Below, one piece after another: positions 32,635-43,200 of a stretch of DNA of 64,000 nt; within the stretch, counting starts at the first letter, position 1; each line of letters starts with the position of its first letter. The notes beneath the pieces are model-generated. The model was not told where the DNA came from and ran no database searches. It worked only from the letters and a program-made list of their open reading frames with translations. The position numbers were made by a program, and so were the translations under genes. Source of the stretch: an uncultured Methylophaga sp. (GTDB lineage: Bacteria > Pseudomonadota > Gammaproteobacteria > Nitrosococcales > Methylophagaceae); the NCBI RefSeq assembly GCF_947259025.1, contig NZ_CAMYKO010000005.1, positions 620,001-684,000 on the forward strand. The letters are read 5' to 3'.

Positions 32635-34230
32635 TCAATCCAGTCCGGCGGCACGGGTAATGACGTGAAATAACAAGTTCTGCTCATTCACACCTGACAC
32701 CGCTGCCGATCCCGGGCCGATCGCATACACCGCGACATCTTCACCACCGTGGGTTTCCGCAGACAGCGGCACCAGGGCTTCCTGATGATAGCCGGGCTTC
32801 TCGGTATCAATATGGCTCAGGTCTTTGCGGCCACTGTGAATGTCAGAGTGATAACGCTCATCAGCATCCATCTCATTGCCGCGCTGCTGATAACCACGGC
32901 CATTGGCATAGCCCAGCGTGGTGTAGGGCTGCCCATCCTCGGCATGGGCCGGATGATCCTCACCGACATTGACCACTTTACCGAGAATGGGGTTACCGCG
33001 TTTGGGATAGCCGGCCATGGTAAAAACATGACTGTGATCGGCAGTAACCATAATCAGTGTTTCATCGGTATTCACCTTATTCAGCGCCGTTTCCACAGCG
33101 CGTGACAATTCAATGGTATCGTTCAAAGCATTAAAGGCATTGCCAGCATGGTGGGCATGGTCAATGCGCCCGCCTTCCACCAGCAGAAAATAGCCTTCAG
33201 CGTTGTTGTCCAGCATTTCAATCGCCTTCGCCGTCATCTCGCTAAGCGAGGGCTCGCCCTGCTTGCCATTGACGCGGTCAGCTTCATACTGCATATGGGA
33301 TGGGTTAAACAAAGCCAGTACCTGTGAGGTTCTGGCGGGATCAAGCGCATCAAATCCCGTCTGATCTTCAATATAGCGACCCTCAGGATATTGCTGCTGC
33401 CAGGCTTGGATCAGGTTGCGCTTGTCTGTGCGGTCACCGCCTTCAGACTCCGGCAGAAAATGACGCCGGCCGCCGCCCATCATCACCTCCATGCCATTGA
33501 TACGATCTGATTCGGGGAAGCGCTGTTGCAGGCGTTTTTCAAAACTCAGCAGTTGTGACGCGATATCCTCACAGCCCGCCGCTACCGCCGCTTCAGGCAT
33601 ATCTGAAATATCTTCCCAGTTACGCTCCGGTGACTTGGCATAGGTCGCTGCCGGGGTGGCGTGGGTGACGCGGGTTGTGGTGACAAAGCCGGTTGAGCGT
33701 CCGGCAAGTTCGGCCAGTTCCAGCGCGCTCATCAATTCATTGCCAGCTACCGTCTTGCAATCTCCACGCTTAACCTTTTCATCAACAGCAATAATGCCGG
33801 CGTCGGTCTTTACGCCAGTGATGATCGCAGTCATGGTCCCGGCCGAGTCGGGTGTTTGGGCATCGACGTTGTAGGTTTTGGCCAGGCCGGTAAAAGGGAA
33901 ATGCTCAAAACTCAGCAGATTCTCCTCCCCTGCCAGGCCCTTGTTCTGACCGTCCAGAATCCGCGCCGCAGTGATGGTTGATACGCCCATCCCATCCCCC
34001 ACAAACAGGATGACATTTTTGGCCTTTTGTTGCGGCTGAAAAACAGGCTTTGCCTGCAATGCTGTCTGCGCCTGAGAGTACCAGGGATTGTCAAGCTGAT
34101 GGTCAGGCAGCAAAGCGGAATCAGCCCAGACAAAGGCTGTGATCATGGTCAGCATCATCCCGGTCAGGACTTGTATCGTCAGTATAGGCAAAACCCGTTC
34201 CCCGCGAAGTAAAAATCCAGAGTGTAACAA
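32635..34230 (-). CDS. Alkaline phosphatase (PhoA family)
   Basis: This protein of about 530 residues shows the PhoA metal and catalytic motifs: FVGDGMGVSTITAARI, the nucleophile Ser in TPDSAGTMTAIITG, GGRIDHAHHAGNA, VTADHSHVFT and a late His in SAETHGGEDVAVYA. It releases phosphate from monoesters in the periplasm; the N-terminus has an export signal ending near FVWADSA. The exact start is unclear: TTG at 34230, or another TTG at 34191 that would give a shorter signal peptide. Monocistronic on this strand. Confidence 0.9.
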   Translation of the reverse strand: MLHSGFLLRGERVLPILTIQVLTGMMLTMITAFVWADSALLPDHQLDNPWYSQAQTALQAKPVFQPQQKAKNVILFVGDGMGVSTITAARILDGQNKGLAGEENLLSFEHFPFTGLAKTYNVDAQTPDSAGTMTAIITGVKTDAGIIAVDEKVKRGDCKTVAGNELMSALELAELAGRSTGFVTTTRVTHATPAATYAKSPERNWEDISDMPEAAVAAGCEDIASQLLSFEKRLQQRFPESDRINGMEVMMGGGRRHFLPESEGGDRTDKRNLIQAWQQQYPEGRYIEDQTGFDALDPARTSQVLALFNPSHMQYEADRVNGKQGEPSLSEMTAKAIEMLDNNAEGYFLLVEGGRIDHAHHAGNAFNALNDTIELSRAVETALNKVNTDETLIMVTADHSHVFTMAGYPKRGNPILGKVVNVGEDHPAHAEDGQPYTTLGYANGRGYQQRGNEMDADERYHSDIHSGRKDLSHIDTEKPGYHQEALVPLSAETHGGEDVAVYAIGPGSAAVSGVNEQNLLFHVITRAAGLD

Positions 34231-34254
34231 GCGATGATGACGCTTTGCTTTCAG

Positions 34255-34782
34255 TCAGGCCAGCGGCACATCGACTTCGGCATAAACATCGCCATACACA
34301 ATTTCGATACGCAGACGTTCGGCGCCCTCGGCTGTCTGCTCCGGTCTGCTCACCTCATCAATCCATTTGTGCGCCTTTTCGGGTTTGATCAGGTTACACA
34401 CATCCCCCAATGGCCAGTGAAAATAGGCTTCATGCTGTTTTTTCTGTGCCAGTACATTCGCATCGGTGGTTTCGGGGATGGGAATATATGAACTGAACAA
34501 CTCCAATCCACCCTGCTGCTCCGGGTCATCGGCAAAGTATTCCAGTGACACGTCCCAGCCCCGAACCAGCCCGGCTGATTCACTTCCCTTTTCGATACTG
34601 AACCCATACATGGCCAGCGTGCCGTCATTGATCTTGGGTAGTTTTTGCAGCGCTTTCTGCACCGCGCGCACTGCCTGGCGGTCGCTGTCTGAGAGTTGTT
34701 CCAGCGATAACAGCCAGTCGCCGAGGCCAGTAGCCGCTTTGATCAGGGCTTTGTGTGATTTATCAATCTGAATATGTGCCAC
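34255..34782 (-). CDS. Conserved-looking hypothetical protein, cytoplasmic
   Basis: This 175-residue acidic protein has no signal peptide or membrane segment and no recognised domain. It starts with GTG after GAGAG, 12 bases past the end of the antiporter gene, and therefore is probably in the same operon. Features seen are an N-terminal helical part (IDKSHKALIKAATGLGDWLL) and a mixed alpha/beta remainder. Function unknown. Confidence 0.65.
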   Translation of the reverse strand: MAHIQIDKSHKALIKAATGLGDWLLSLEQLSDSDRQAVRAVQKALQKLPKINDGTLAMYGFSIEKGSESAGLVRGWDVSLEYFADDPEQQGGLELFSSYIPIPETTDANVLAQKKQHEAYFHWPLGDVCNLIKPEKAHKWIDEVSRPEQTAEGAERLRIEIVYGDVYAEVDVPLA

Positions 34783-34794
34783 AAATGTCTCTCT

Positions 34795-35766
34795 TTAAGC
34801 AATAAAAACCGTGCTGATCAGATAGGTGGTGTAGGCTAGGTAAGCCATCAGCAGCAAAGCCCCTTCCAGACGGTTGATACGACCAGGCTTTTTGAAGCCG
34901 TAGCCAATGACAAACAGCGATACCGTCAGAGCCAGCATTACCAGCACATCACGCGACAGCACTTCCGGGCCCACTGCCATGGGATGAATCACACCGGCAA
35001 TACCCACCACAGCCAGGGTGTTGAACAGATTAGACCCGATGATATTACCCAGCGCGATATCATGCTCGCCCTTGCGAGCGGCAATCACCGATGAAGCCAG
35101 CTCCGGAAGGGAAGTGCCCACCGCCACAATAGTGAGGCCAATGATCAGATCACTGACGCCCAGTGACTGTGCAATAGTCACAGCTCCCCATACCAGCATG
35201 CGTGAGCTGATAATCAACAGGATTAGTCCGGCCACCAGCCACAGCACGGCCGGCTTTAATGGCATAGGCTGCTGTGCCAGCTCAGCATCCATCTCCACAG
35301 CAAACTGATCGCTGTTTTTCTGCATGCCCTGCCAGACAGTCCAGCTCATCAATAAGACAAACACCACCAGCAAGGCCACGGCATCGAGTCGTGATAATTG
35401 TCCATCCCACAGTTGCCAGGCGGCCACAAAACTGACAATCGTCAGCAAAGGCAACTCGCGCCTGAGCACCTGAGACTGCACCAGAATTGGACTGATTAGG
35501 GCAGTCACCCCAAGAATCAGTGCAATATTGGTGATATTGGAACCATAGGCATTACCCAGCGCAATGCCGGGATTACCCTGCGTGGCCGCCAACGCCGACA
35601 CCACCATTTCCGGCGCCGAGGTACCAAAACCGACAATCACCATTCCAATCAACAGCGCAGGCATACCAAAATGCCGGGCAGTCGCGGCAGCGCCTTCAAC
35701 AAAACGGTCGGCACTCCAGACCAGTAGTAAAAGACCCGAAACAACGGCGGCTATAGCTAAGCTCAT
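34795..35766 (-). CDS. Calcium/sodium antiporter-like cation exchanger (CaCA family)
   Basis: This 323-residue protein has about 10 membrane helices in two inverted halves, each with the CaCA alpha-repeat: VGFGTSAPEMVVSALAA with GNAYGSNITNIALILG, and VAVGTSLPELASSVIAA with GNIIGSNLFNTLAVVG. It is closest in layout to YrbG. Exchange of Ca2+ or K+ against Na+ or H+ is expected in the inner membrane. It precedes the hypothetical gene at 34255. Confidence 0.92.
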   Translation of the reverse strand: MSLAIAAVVSGLLLLVWSADRFVEGAAATARHFGMPALLIGMVIVGFGTSAPEMVVSALAATQGNPGIALGNAYGSNITNIALILGVTALISPILVQSQVLRRELPLLTIVSFVAAWQLWDGQLSRLDAVALLVVFVLLMSWTVWQGMQKNSDQFAVEMDAELAQQPMPLKPAVLWLVAGLILLIISSRMLVWGAVTIAQSLGVSDLIIGLTIVAVGTSLPELASSVIAARKGEHDIALGNIIGSNLFNTLAVVGIAGVIHPMAVGPEVLSRDVLVMLALTVSLFVIGYGFKKPGRINRLEGALLLMAYLAYTTYLISTVFIA

Positions 35767-35875
35767 TTCAACTCATTTCCCTAAAGCATGGTCAGATCAT
35801 CAGGGCTTGCCCCGATGGGTAGCGGCAAATCATAGCAGTCATCGCCAGCGATGAGTGAGAGGATCAGGCAATGAT

Positions 35876-38800
35876 TCAGCGTTTATTGTGGTGGCGAAAA
35901 CCGCTCAGTTCGTCAACATCGAAACGCGCTATCCAGGCAGGTACCTCGGCAGCAGGCATTGGCCGGGCTACAAAGTAACCCTGAACGGTGTCACAGCCAA
36001 GGCTCATCAGACGCTCACAGTCCTGCCAGGTCTCCACGCCCTCTGCGATGATATCTCGCTTGAAGACTTCTGCCAGTTCAATAATGCCCCTGACAATCGC
36101 CATGTCCGCGTCACTTTCCAGCATGGTGCTGATGAAGGAGCGATCAATCTTGAGCGTCTTCACCGGGAGCTGTCTCAGATAAGACAGAGAAGAATAGCCC
36201 GTCCCGAAATCATCGAGTGCGAATGAGACGCCGAGTCTGCTGGCGATCGTTTCCACAATTTGTGCGGTCTGATGGGTTTCAAGTGCCGAGGTTTCCAGTA
36301 TTTCAAGCTCAAGCAGGCGGGCGGGCACAGTTGGGTAGCGTGCCATAACGGCTTCCAGTTTTTGTATGAAATCGACATGCTGGATTTGTCTCGCAGAGAC
36401 ATTGACACTAACCTGAGTCTCCAGCCCTTGTTGCATCCAGGCCTGAATCTGCTGCATAGCCTGCTCCAGCACCCAGTCGCCAAGACTGATGATCAACTGG
36501 TGTGATTCAATCAGCGGTAAAAACTCGCCGGCACCGAGTAAGCCCTGCTCCGGATGTTGCCAGCGGATGAGTGCTTCCATGCCAACGACTTCATGACTCT
36601 GCATATTGACCTTGGGTTGGTAAAACAGGCAAAACTCTTCATTTTGCAGTGCCGTGGCTATTCGTTCCGTGCGCGCATGATGCTCATGTACCTGCCGATC
36701 CAGGTTGACGTCAAAGATGTGATAGCCATTCCTGCCTGCCTGTTTGGCCTCATACATTGACAAGTCAGCATGACGAAGCAGCGTATCGGCATCGACATTA
36801 TCCAGAGGATAAAGCGCCACGCCGATACTGGCTGTCACACTGATAACACGCTCACCCAAATGTATTTTTTCTGCAATTTTCTGGTTCACCCGACTCAGAA
36901 TCGGATCTAACTCCTCCACCTCATGAATATTCGCGATCAACAGAACGAACTCATCCCCGCCCATTCTGGCGACGGTATCCCCACTGCGAACGGTGTGATC
37001 AAGACGCCGGGCGACTTCAATCAACAGCTTGTCACCGATTTCGTGACCATACATATCATTGACCGGCTTGAATCCATCCAGATCAAGAAAACACACAGCC
37101 AGCATGGAGCGATTGCGTCGAGCATGAGCCAGAGATTGCTCTAGCCGGTCCGACAGTAAGGTTCGGTTCGCCAGGTGCGTCAGCGCGTCATAATGTGCAA
37201 GGTCTTCTAGTTTCCTCTCGGTGTTCTTGATCTCGGTGATATCGGCAAATAACCCCAGATAGTGGGTGACCCTGCCCTGCTCGTCCTTGATCGCGCTGAC
37301 AGTCAGGATTTCAGCATAAAACTCACCATTTTTCTTACGGTTCCAGACTTCACCTCGCCAGCGGCCACTTTGCTGAATGGTTTGCCACATATCGTCATAA
37401 AAGTGCACGTCCTGGCGCCCGGAAGACAAAAAGTTGGGGTTTTGGCCGATAACTTCGCTCTGATCATAACCGGTGATTTCGGTAAAGGCATGATTCACAG
37501 AGATTATTAGATTATCTTGGTCAGTAATCATGATGCCTTCCCAGGCATTATCAAAAACGCTTGCATGCAAGCGCAGCGCTCGCTGTGCTTCGTACCATTG
37601 TGTGACATCATAAAACCACCCCAAGACACAGCGTTCATCATCGTACTCAAGTGGCATAAAGGTGGCCAGAACCGACTTTTGCCCGCCCCCCGGGATATCA
37701 AGTCCAATCAGTTGATCAGAGACGCTATCACCATGGGCAACGGTATCAATATGGTTCTGATAGAGGGCAGTGTCGGAGAAGAACGCAGTGGGATCGACCC
37801 CCATTACTTTGTCAGACTCGCAATTAATCAAGTCGGCATAACGGTGATTAGCGAAAATCACCTGTCGACCATCCATGGAGGCAATGACAATGGCCACCGG
37901 ACTGTATTGCAATAATGACTTCAGTTGAGCTGAACTGTTTTGCAGTTTGCTCTGAATGGATTTCAGATAGGAAATATCAGTGTGCGTACCAATCATTCGA
38001 CGCGATGCGGACTGGCCCTGATGAACGACAATCGCCCGTGATAATATCCATTTCCAGCTGCCATCCTTGCAACGCATTCGAAACTCTACAGAGAACACGT
38101 CCGTCTGCCCGCCCAAATAGGCATTTAACTGTTGTCTGACCTCAGGCATATCCTCAGTGTTGACCAGCTCCTCCCAGGCTGAAAGAAGATTGGGAATTTC
38201 ATCATCACGGTAACCCAGCATTTTTTTCCATTGAGGTGAATACAGCACTTCATTGGTCTCGAGATCCCAGTCCCAGACACCATCGCCCGCTCCCTCGAGT
38301 GCAAAGCTCCAGCGTTCTTCACTCTCAGCCAGTGCCTGACGGGCATCTGCTATCCGCCCCGCCATCACATCAAACTCGCTGGCAGCCAGCATAATCTCGT
38401 CGTTGCCCTGTACCACCCCTGCAACTGATTTCAGCTCACCTACCTCATAGTCACTGATAGCGTGTGTCAGGCGTCGAATTCGAGAGACCACAATTCTGTC
38501 TATGGCAACGATAATCAGGCCACCACCAACAGAGATGATCAAAAATGCTGTGATGAAGAGTATCAACAGGAAACGCTGCACTTGGCTAATCACCGTGTCG
38601 ACCGGCACCAGCTTGAAGTATCGCCAGGCGAGCGGATCGAGCTGCATACCCAGAGCAATATAATCCTCGCCGCCAAGCTGTAGTCTTTTTGAAAGCAAGG
38701 CAGGCTGTTGTGTGAGGGAAGCCTGCTGTAACAATTCGCTCAACGGCTGTTCAGAATCAAGGCTGAAATTATCCTGCTCTGGAGCAGATTCCAGTTCTTC

Positions 38801-39616
38801 CTGCCACTGACCGGCCAGTATGAAACGGCCGCTCTCATCCAAGAGAAAGTGCTGCGTGCCCGAATAAAGTTGCTTCTCCTCAAACATAAAGCCCAATACG
38901 TTGGTGAGTTGCATATCCTCGCCCAGGCTACCTACCCATTCACCGTTCACATACAGTGGATAGAGGGCACTCACCATCCAGACTCTGGGCACCGGATCAA
39001 AAAGTGGCGGAGTGAAAGTGTATTGTTGTTCTGGGTTCGACTCGGGACTTGTCGACCTCACCCAGGGCGTCTGTGTGTAGTCATTACTGGCATCCTGATC
39101 AAAGACAAAATCAGGAAAAGTCTTGTCATAAATGACCTCACTGCCATAGGTTGACAGGTACCAGACATTTTCATGTCGGCGGTTAGCGGCGGCACCAAAC
39201 GTATCCATCACTTGCTTGATCCGCCAGTGAATGACTTTCTTTTTATCGCTTAGTCCGGGCGAGTCTGGCAGGAAAATGCCGGATTCTTCCGTGCCATTGT
39301 AGTTTTCTCGCTGGTTACGCCAAATCCCGTCCGCATCAAGTGTCATTGCCTGATGAAAGGCGTCTATTTCTGTTTGCTGAATGGGGGCTGACAGGCGTTC
39401 CTGTATTAACCTGGCTATGGACTTGAGTTTGGATTCACCCGCCCAGAGTCGCTCAGTAGCGATATCGACCTGATTCTCAGTCACAACCTGCAGGTTTTGC
39501 ACCACCCTGCTGACAATTTTTTCTCTGGCATAGTCTGTGATCCATAGCGCCGCAGGTAAGGCAGTTAACAAACTACTCACCATGAAAATCAGACTAAGTT
39601 TCTCTCGAATCCGCAT
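35876..39616 (-). CDS. Cache-PAS-GGDEF-EAL cyclic-di-GMP signalling protein
   Basis: This 1246-residue inner-membrane protein has a membrane helix at about 10-30, a periplasmic Cache-like sensor to about 335, a second helix at 340-365, HAMP, three PAS/PAC segments (about 425-800), a GGDEF domain with intact RMGGDEFVLL, and an EAL domain with GMEALIRWQHP, DDFGTGYSSLSYL and KIDRSFI. Both catalytic motifs look intact, so it may make and break cyclic-di-GMP. It is monocistronic and ends just outside the island boundary at 39760. Confidence 0.95.
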   Translation of the reverse strand: MRIREKLSLIFMVSSLLTALPAALWITDYAREKIVSRVVQNLQVVTENQVDIATERLWAGESKLKSIARLIQERLSAPIQQTEIDAFHQAMTLDADGIWRNQRENYNGTEESGIFLPDSPGLSDKKKVIHWRIKQVMDTFGAAANRRHENVWYLSTYGSEVIYDKTFPDFVFDQDASNDYTQTPWVRSTSPESNPEQQYTFTPPLFDPVPRVWMVSALYPLYVNGEWVGSLGEDMQLTNVLGFMFEEKQLYSGTQHFLLDESGRFILAGQWQEELESAPEQDNFSLDSEQPLSELLQQASLTQQPALLSKRLQLGGEDYIALGMQLDPLAWRYFKLVPVDTVISQVQRFLLILFITAFLIISVGGGLIIVAIDRIVVSRIRRLTHAISDYEVGELKSVAGVVQGNDEIMLAASEFDVMAGRIADARQALAESEERWSFALEGAGDGVWDWDLETNEVLYSPQWKKMLGYRDDEIPNLLSAWEELVNTEDMPEVRQQLNAYLGGQTDVFSVEFRMRCKDGSWKWILSRAIVVHQGQSASRRMIGTHTDISYLKSIQSKLQNSSAQLKSLLQYSPVAIVIASMDGRQVIFANHRYADLINCESDKVMGVDPTAFFSDTALYQNHIDTVAHGDSVSDQLIGLDIPGGGQKSVLATFMPLEYDDERCVLGWFYDVTQWYEAQRALRLHASVFDNAWEGIMITDQDNLIISVNHAFTEITGYDQSEVIGQNPNFLSSGRQDVHFYDDMWQTIQQSGRWRGEVWNRKKNGEFYAEILTVSAIKDEQGRVTHYLGLFADITEIKNTERKLEDLAHYDALTHLANRTLLSDRLEQSLAHARRNRSMLAVCFLDLDGFKPVNDMYGHEIGDKLLIEVARRLDHTVRSGDTVARMGGDEFVLLIANIHEVEELDPILSRVNQKIAEKIHLGERVISVTASIGVALYPLDNVDADTLLRHADLSMYEAKQAGRNGYHIFDVNLDRQVHEHHARTERIATALQNEEFCLFYQPKVNMQSHEVVGMEALIRWQHPEQGLLGAGEFLPLIESHQLIISLGDWVLEQAMQQIQAWMQQGLETQVSVNVSARQIQHVDFIQKLEAVMARYPTVPARLLELEILETSALETHQTAQIVETIASRLGVSFALDDFGTGYSSLSYLRQLPVKTLKIDRSFISTMLESDADMAIVRGIIELAEVFKRDIIAEGVETWQDCERLMSLGCDTVQGYFVARPMPAAEVPAWIARFDVDELSGFRHHNKR

Positions 39617-39940
39617 GCTATCCCGCTTTGCGTGACTGAATAGGCACCATCATTCTTCATTTCCCACACATACGTCAAACAGCACTAATAGGAAAATAAG
39701 AAGGCACTTGATAGTGAGGTTAACGTCCGCATGCGCTGAAATGTGAATATAACAGACACAAAAAAACCACCCGAAGGTGGTTTTCTATTCGATTGGTGGA
39801 TGCGGCGTCAACCGAATAACTCCTCAAGCAAATGTTTTAGAACAAAAAAAACCAAATTTGAAATGATTGTTGGCACAAATGTTGGCCCCATCTGTTAAAG
39901 TCAACTTCATTAGTAAACAATTCAACTGATAAAGAAAAAA
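39617..39940. other. Intergenic boundary region between the GGDEF-EAL gene and the island
   Basis: This 324-base stretch has no supported gene. It holds the outer 48-bp copy of the ssrA 3' end (39760-39807) and AT-rich sequence after it. No integrase remnant could be recognised. Confidence 0.6.
39760..39807. repeat. Outer attachment-site copy (attL-like)
   Basis: The sequence contains a complete CCACC-CGAA-GGTGG terminator hairpin, TTCGATTGGTGGA and GCGGCG, the ssrA terminator and 3' end. It differs from the copy at 51022 at only two positions. Confidence 0.85.
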
Positions 39941-40213
39941 TCAGGTCTTAATTTTTCCTAGCTTCCACAGTTTTATAATCTCAGGTCTCAGTAGTTCCAT
40001 TACCTTGTCCACTTCATCGTCACAGTCAGCGTGCAATCAGTCTTCGATAGTATCCCTGTTTAGGTATAGTAGTCTAAATTTACTATCATCTATCAATGCC
40101 CATTCTGCATCCCGTGACAACTGTGTACCTTCCAAGTTTAGCTCGGATTCAGCATAGAATGACTCGTGCTCGTAGAGTGAACAACCATCTTCTCTTTCTG
40201 CAATTTTTTTCAT
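39941..40213 (-). pseudogene. Small gene after hsdR interrupted by an in-frame TGA
   Basis: The ATG at 40213 overlaps the hsdR stop in ATGA. The frame runs 58 codons (MKKIAEREDGCSLYEHESFY onward), meets a TGA at 40037-40039, and then continues in the same frame for 31 protein-like codons (LHADCDDEVDKVMELLRPE to LGKIKT) to a TGA at 39941. A TGG to TGA change of one base would explain it, giving an original protein of 90 residues. The first 58 residues may still be made. No domain is recognised; the place suggests an accessory of the restriction system. Confidence 0.65.
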
Positions 40214-43200
40214 GTTCGCTCACCCTCATAGGCAGCAGTTGACCAAGTATCAGACAAAACCTCTGCTTGCTCTAATATCAGGTCAATCGCCTCTGCTGAT
40301 TTATCAGGCGGATATTTATAACGTCTCAGCAAGATTCGCACTATATTCCTGAGTTTGGCTCTGACACTATCTCTAACTTGCCAGTCCACAGTAGTACTTT
40401 TACGGAGTTTCTCTGCTAACTCATGAGCAATCGCCTTGAGTACCTCATCACCTAAGTCACGCACAGCACTCTCGTTATTGGCTAAAGCATCATAAAAGGC
40501 TACTTCATCCTCGTTCAGACCGAGCTGTTCGTGACGTTTCATTGCATTTTGAAACTCTTTGGCCATCTGGATAAGTTCTTCGATGACTTGAGCCGTCTCA
40601 ATAGCTCGATTGCGATATTTTCTCAAAGTCTCCAACAACCGGTCGCTGTAATTCTTTTCCTGCACCACGTTGTTGCGTGCGTTGCTACGTATTTCATCAC
40701 GTAGCAGTTTTTCTAAGAGTTCAACAGCAAAGTTGCGATCTTTCATGTTGCGCACATCATCCATGAATTGATCATCTAACAAGCCGATATTTGGTTTATC
40801 TAATCCAGCAAGCTTAAAAATATCATCAACACCTTCCGATATAATTGCCTGGTCAAGAATTTGCCGTAGAGCTGAATTACGTTGTTCCTCTGTTCGTTTA
40901 CTATCTACCGTAGTTGCTTTAGTGATGATCGCTTTGACCGCTGAAAAAAAAGCGATTTCTTTTTTGTACTGTTGGGCCTCATCCAGAGTCCCACAAAGGG
41001 CAAAAGCCTTGGTAATTGCCAATACGCTATCAAGGAAGCGCTTTTTACCCTCTTCCAGGCTAAGAAGATGATTAGCTGCGGGGATTAATAGAGAAGTCGC
41101 ATCGGTTTCATAGTCACCATAATCAAAGCCCTGAAACATGCCTCGAACAACATCAACCTTCTCGACTAATACAGAAAATGCTTCTGCAGCAAGATGCGTT
41201 GGATTACCTTTGCCCTGAGAATCAGTGTAAGTCTTCAGTGCGCTTTTCAACTCATTAGCAATACCAATGTAATCCACCACAAGGCCACCAGGTTTGTCTT
41301 TAAATACCCGATTGACGCGTGCAATGGCTTGCATGAGATTGTGGCTACGCATGGGTTTGTCGATATACATGGTATGGGCACAGGGGGCATCAAAGCCGGT
41401 GAGCCACATATCACGAACAATCACCAACTTAAGTGGGTCGTTAGGATCTTTAAAGCGTTTTTCCAGGCGTTTCTTTTGCACTTTGCTGTAGGTGTGCGCC
41501 TGTAGCAAAGGTTTGTCTGAAGCTGAGGCGGTCATAATGACCTTAATGGCGCCCTTATCAATCTTCTGACTATGCCAATCCGGGCGTATTGCGATAATGT
41601 CATTGTATAAATGGGCACATATCTCACGGCTCATGGCCACGATCATGCCCTTGCCTTCTATGGTGGCATTACGTTCTTCGAAGTGTTGAACTAAGTCTGT
41701 AGCGATTTCTTTCAGGCGTGGCTCAGCCCCAACCAGTTTCTCCAGAGTGGCCCATTTGCTCTTGGCCTTTTCTCGTGCATTGACATCTTCTTCGTCCTCC
41801 ATGACCTCGTCGACTTCATCATTGAGTTTTTGAATTTCGGCCTGATTGATGTCGAGTTTGGCCAGACGGCTTTCGTAGTAAATGGGTACAGTGGCGCCAT
41901 CATCCACTGCATCCTGAATATCATAGATACTGACATAATCACCAAACACCGCACGGGTATCCTTGTCTTCTGTGGCGATAGGCGTGCCAGTAAAACCAAT
42001 AAACGAGGCCATAGGCAAGGCATCACGCAGATGCTTGGCGTAACCGAATTTGTATTTACCGGTCTTTTGATCCAACACAGCTTTGAGTCCGTATTGGCTT
42101 CGATGTGCTTCATCAGATATGACGACGATATTACTGCGTTGGCTAAGCGGCGGGTGATATTCTTCACCATTGAGCAACGAAAACTTTTGTATGGTGGTAA
42201 AAATAATCCCACCCGACTGACGCGACTCCAACAACTCACGTAAATCATCACGACTGTCGGCCTGAACTGGTGTTTGCCTCAATAACATCTTTGCGGCAAC
42301 AAAGTTATCGAAAAGCTGATTGTCCAAATCATTACGATCCGTAACCACCACCAGAGTAGGATTATGCATTTCGGGTTGTTGTAACAACATACCGGCGTAG
42401 CACACCATAGAAATACTCTTACCTGAACCTTGCGTGTGCCAGACTACGCCTGCCTTACGCGATCCGGGTACTACTTCCTTACCATAAGTGGCACGTTCTG
42501 TTTCCTGTAAATTCTTATCTGAATTATGAGAAGCAATCATTGTGACTCGAACCGCTTCACGCACGGCATGGAACTGATGATAACCGGCGATTTTCTTAAT
42601 CAACGTATCACCATCTTGCTCAAACAGAACAAAGTAGCGTATGTATTCGAGTAATAATTCCCGGTCAAAAAAGCCCCGCACGACTTTTTCCAGTTCATAT
42701 TCCAACAGAGGCTTGTCGTTTTCATTCTTAATGGTGCGCCAAGGAAGAAAGCGTTCCTTGTTCGCTGTTAGTGAACCAATACGGGCATTGATGCCATCGG
42801 AAATCACCAACGCTTCGTTAAACACAAACAGATCAGAGATTTCATCTTTATAGGTCTGTAATTGATTGTAGGCTTCCCAAATACCGGCATTTTCGTCACT
42901 AAGGTTTTTCAGCTCAATCACCGCAATGGGCAAACCATTAATAAACACCACCAGGTCCGGGCGACGGTTCATCTTGGTGCCTTTCACGGTGAATTGATTC
43001 ACCACAAGAAACTTGTTGTTATCCGGATTATGAAAGTCAATAATCTGGACGTGGTCACTCTGCTTTTTACCATCCTTATCGGTGTAACCTACTGGCATCC
43101 CTTCTAACAGGTATTGTTGGAAGATACGGTTGTTTTGGATCAGTGCTGGATGTTCGGGTTTGCTGAGAACGTGGACGACTTGTTCTTCTAATGTGGAAAC

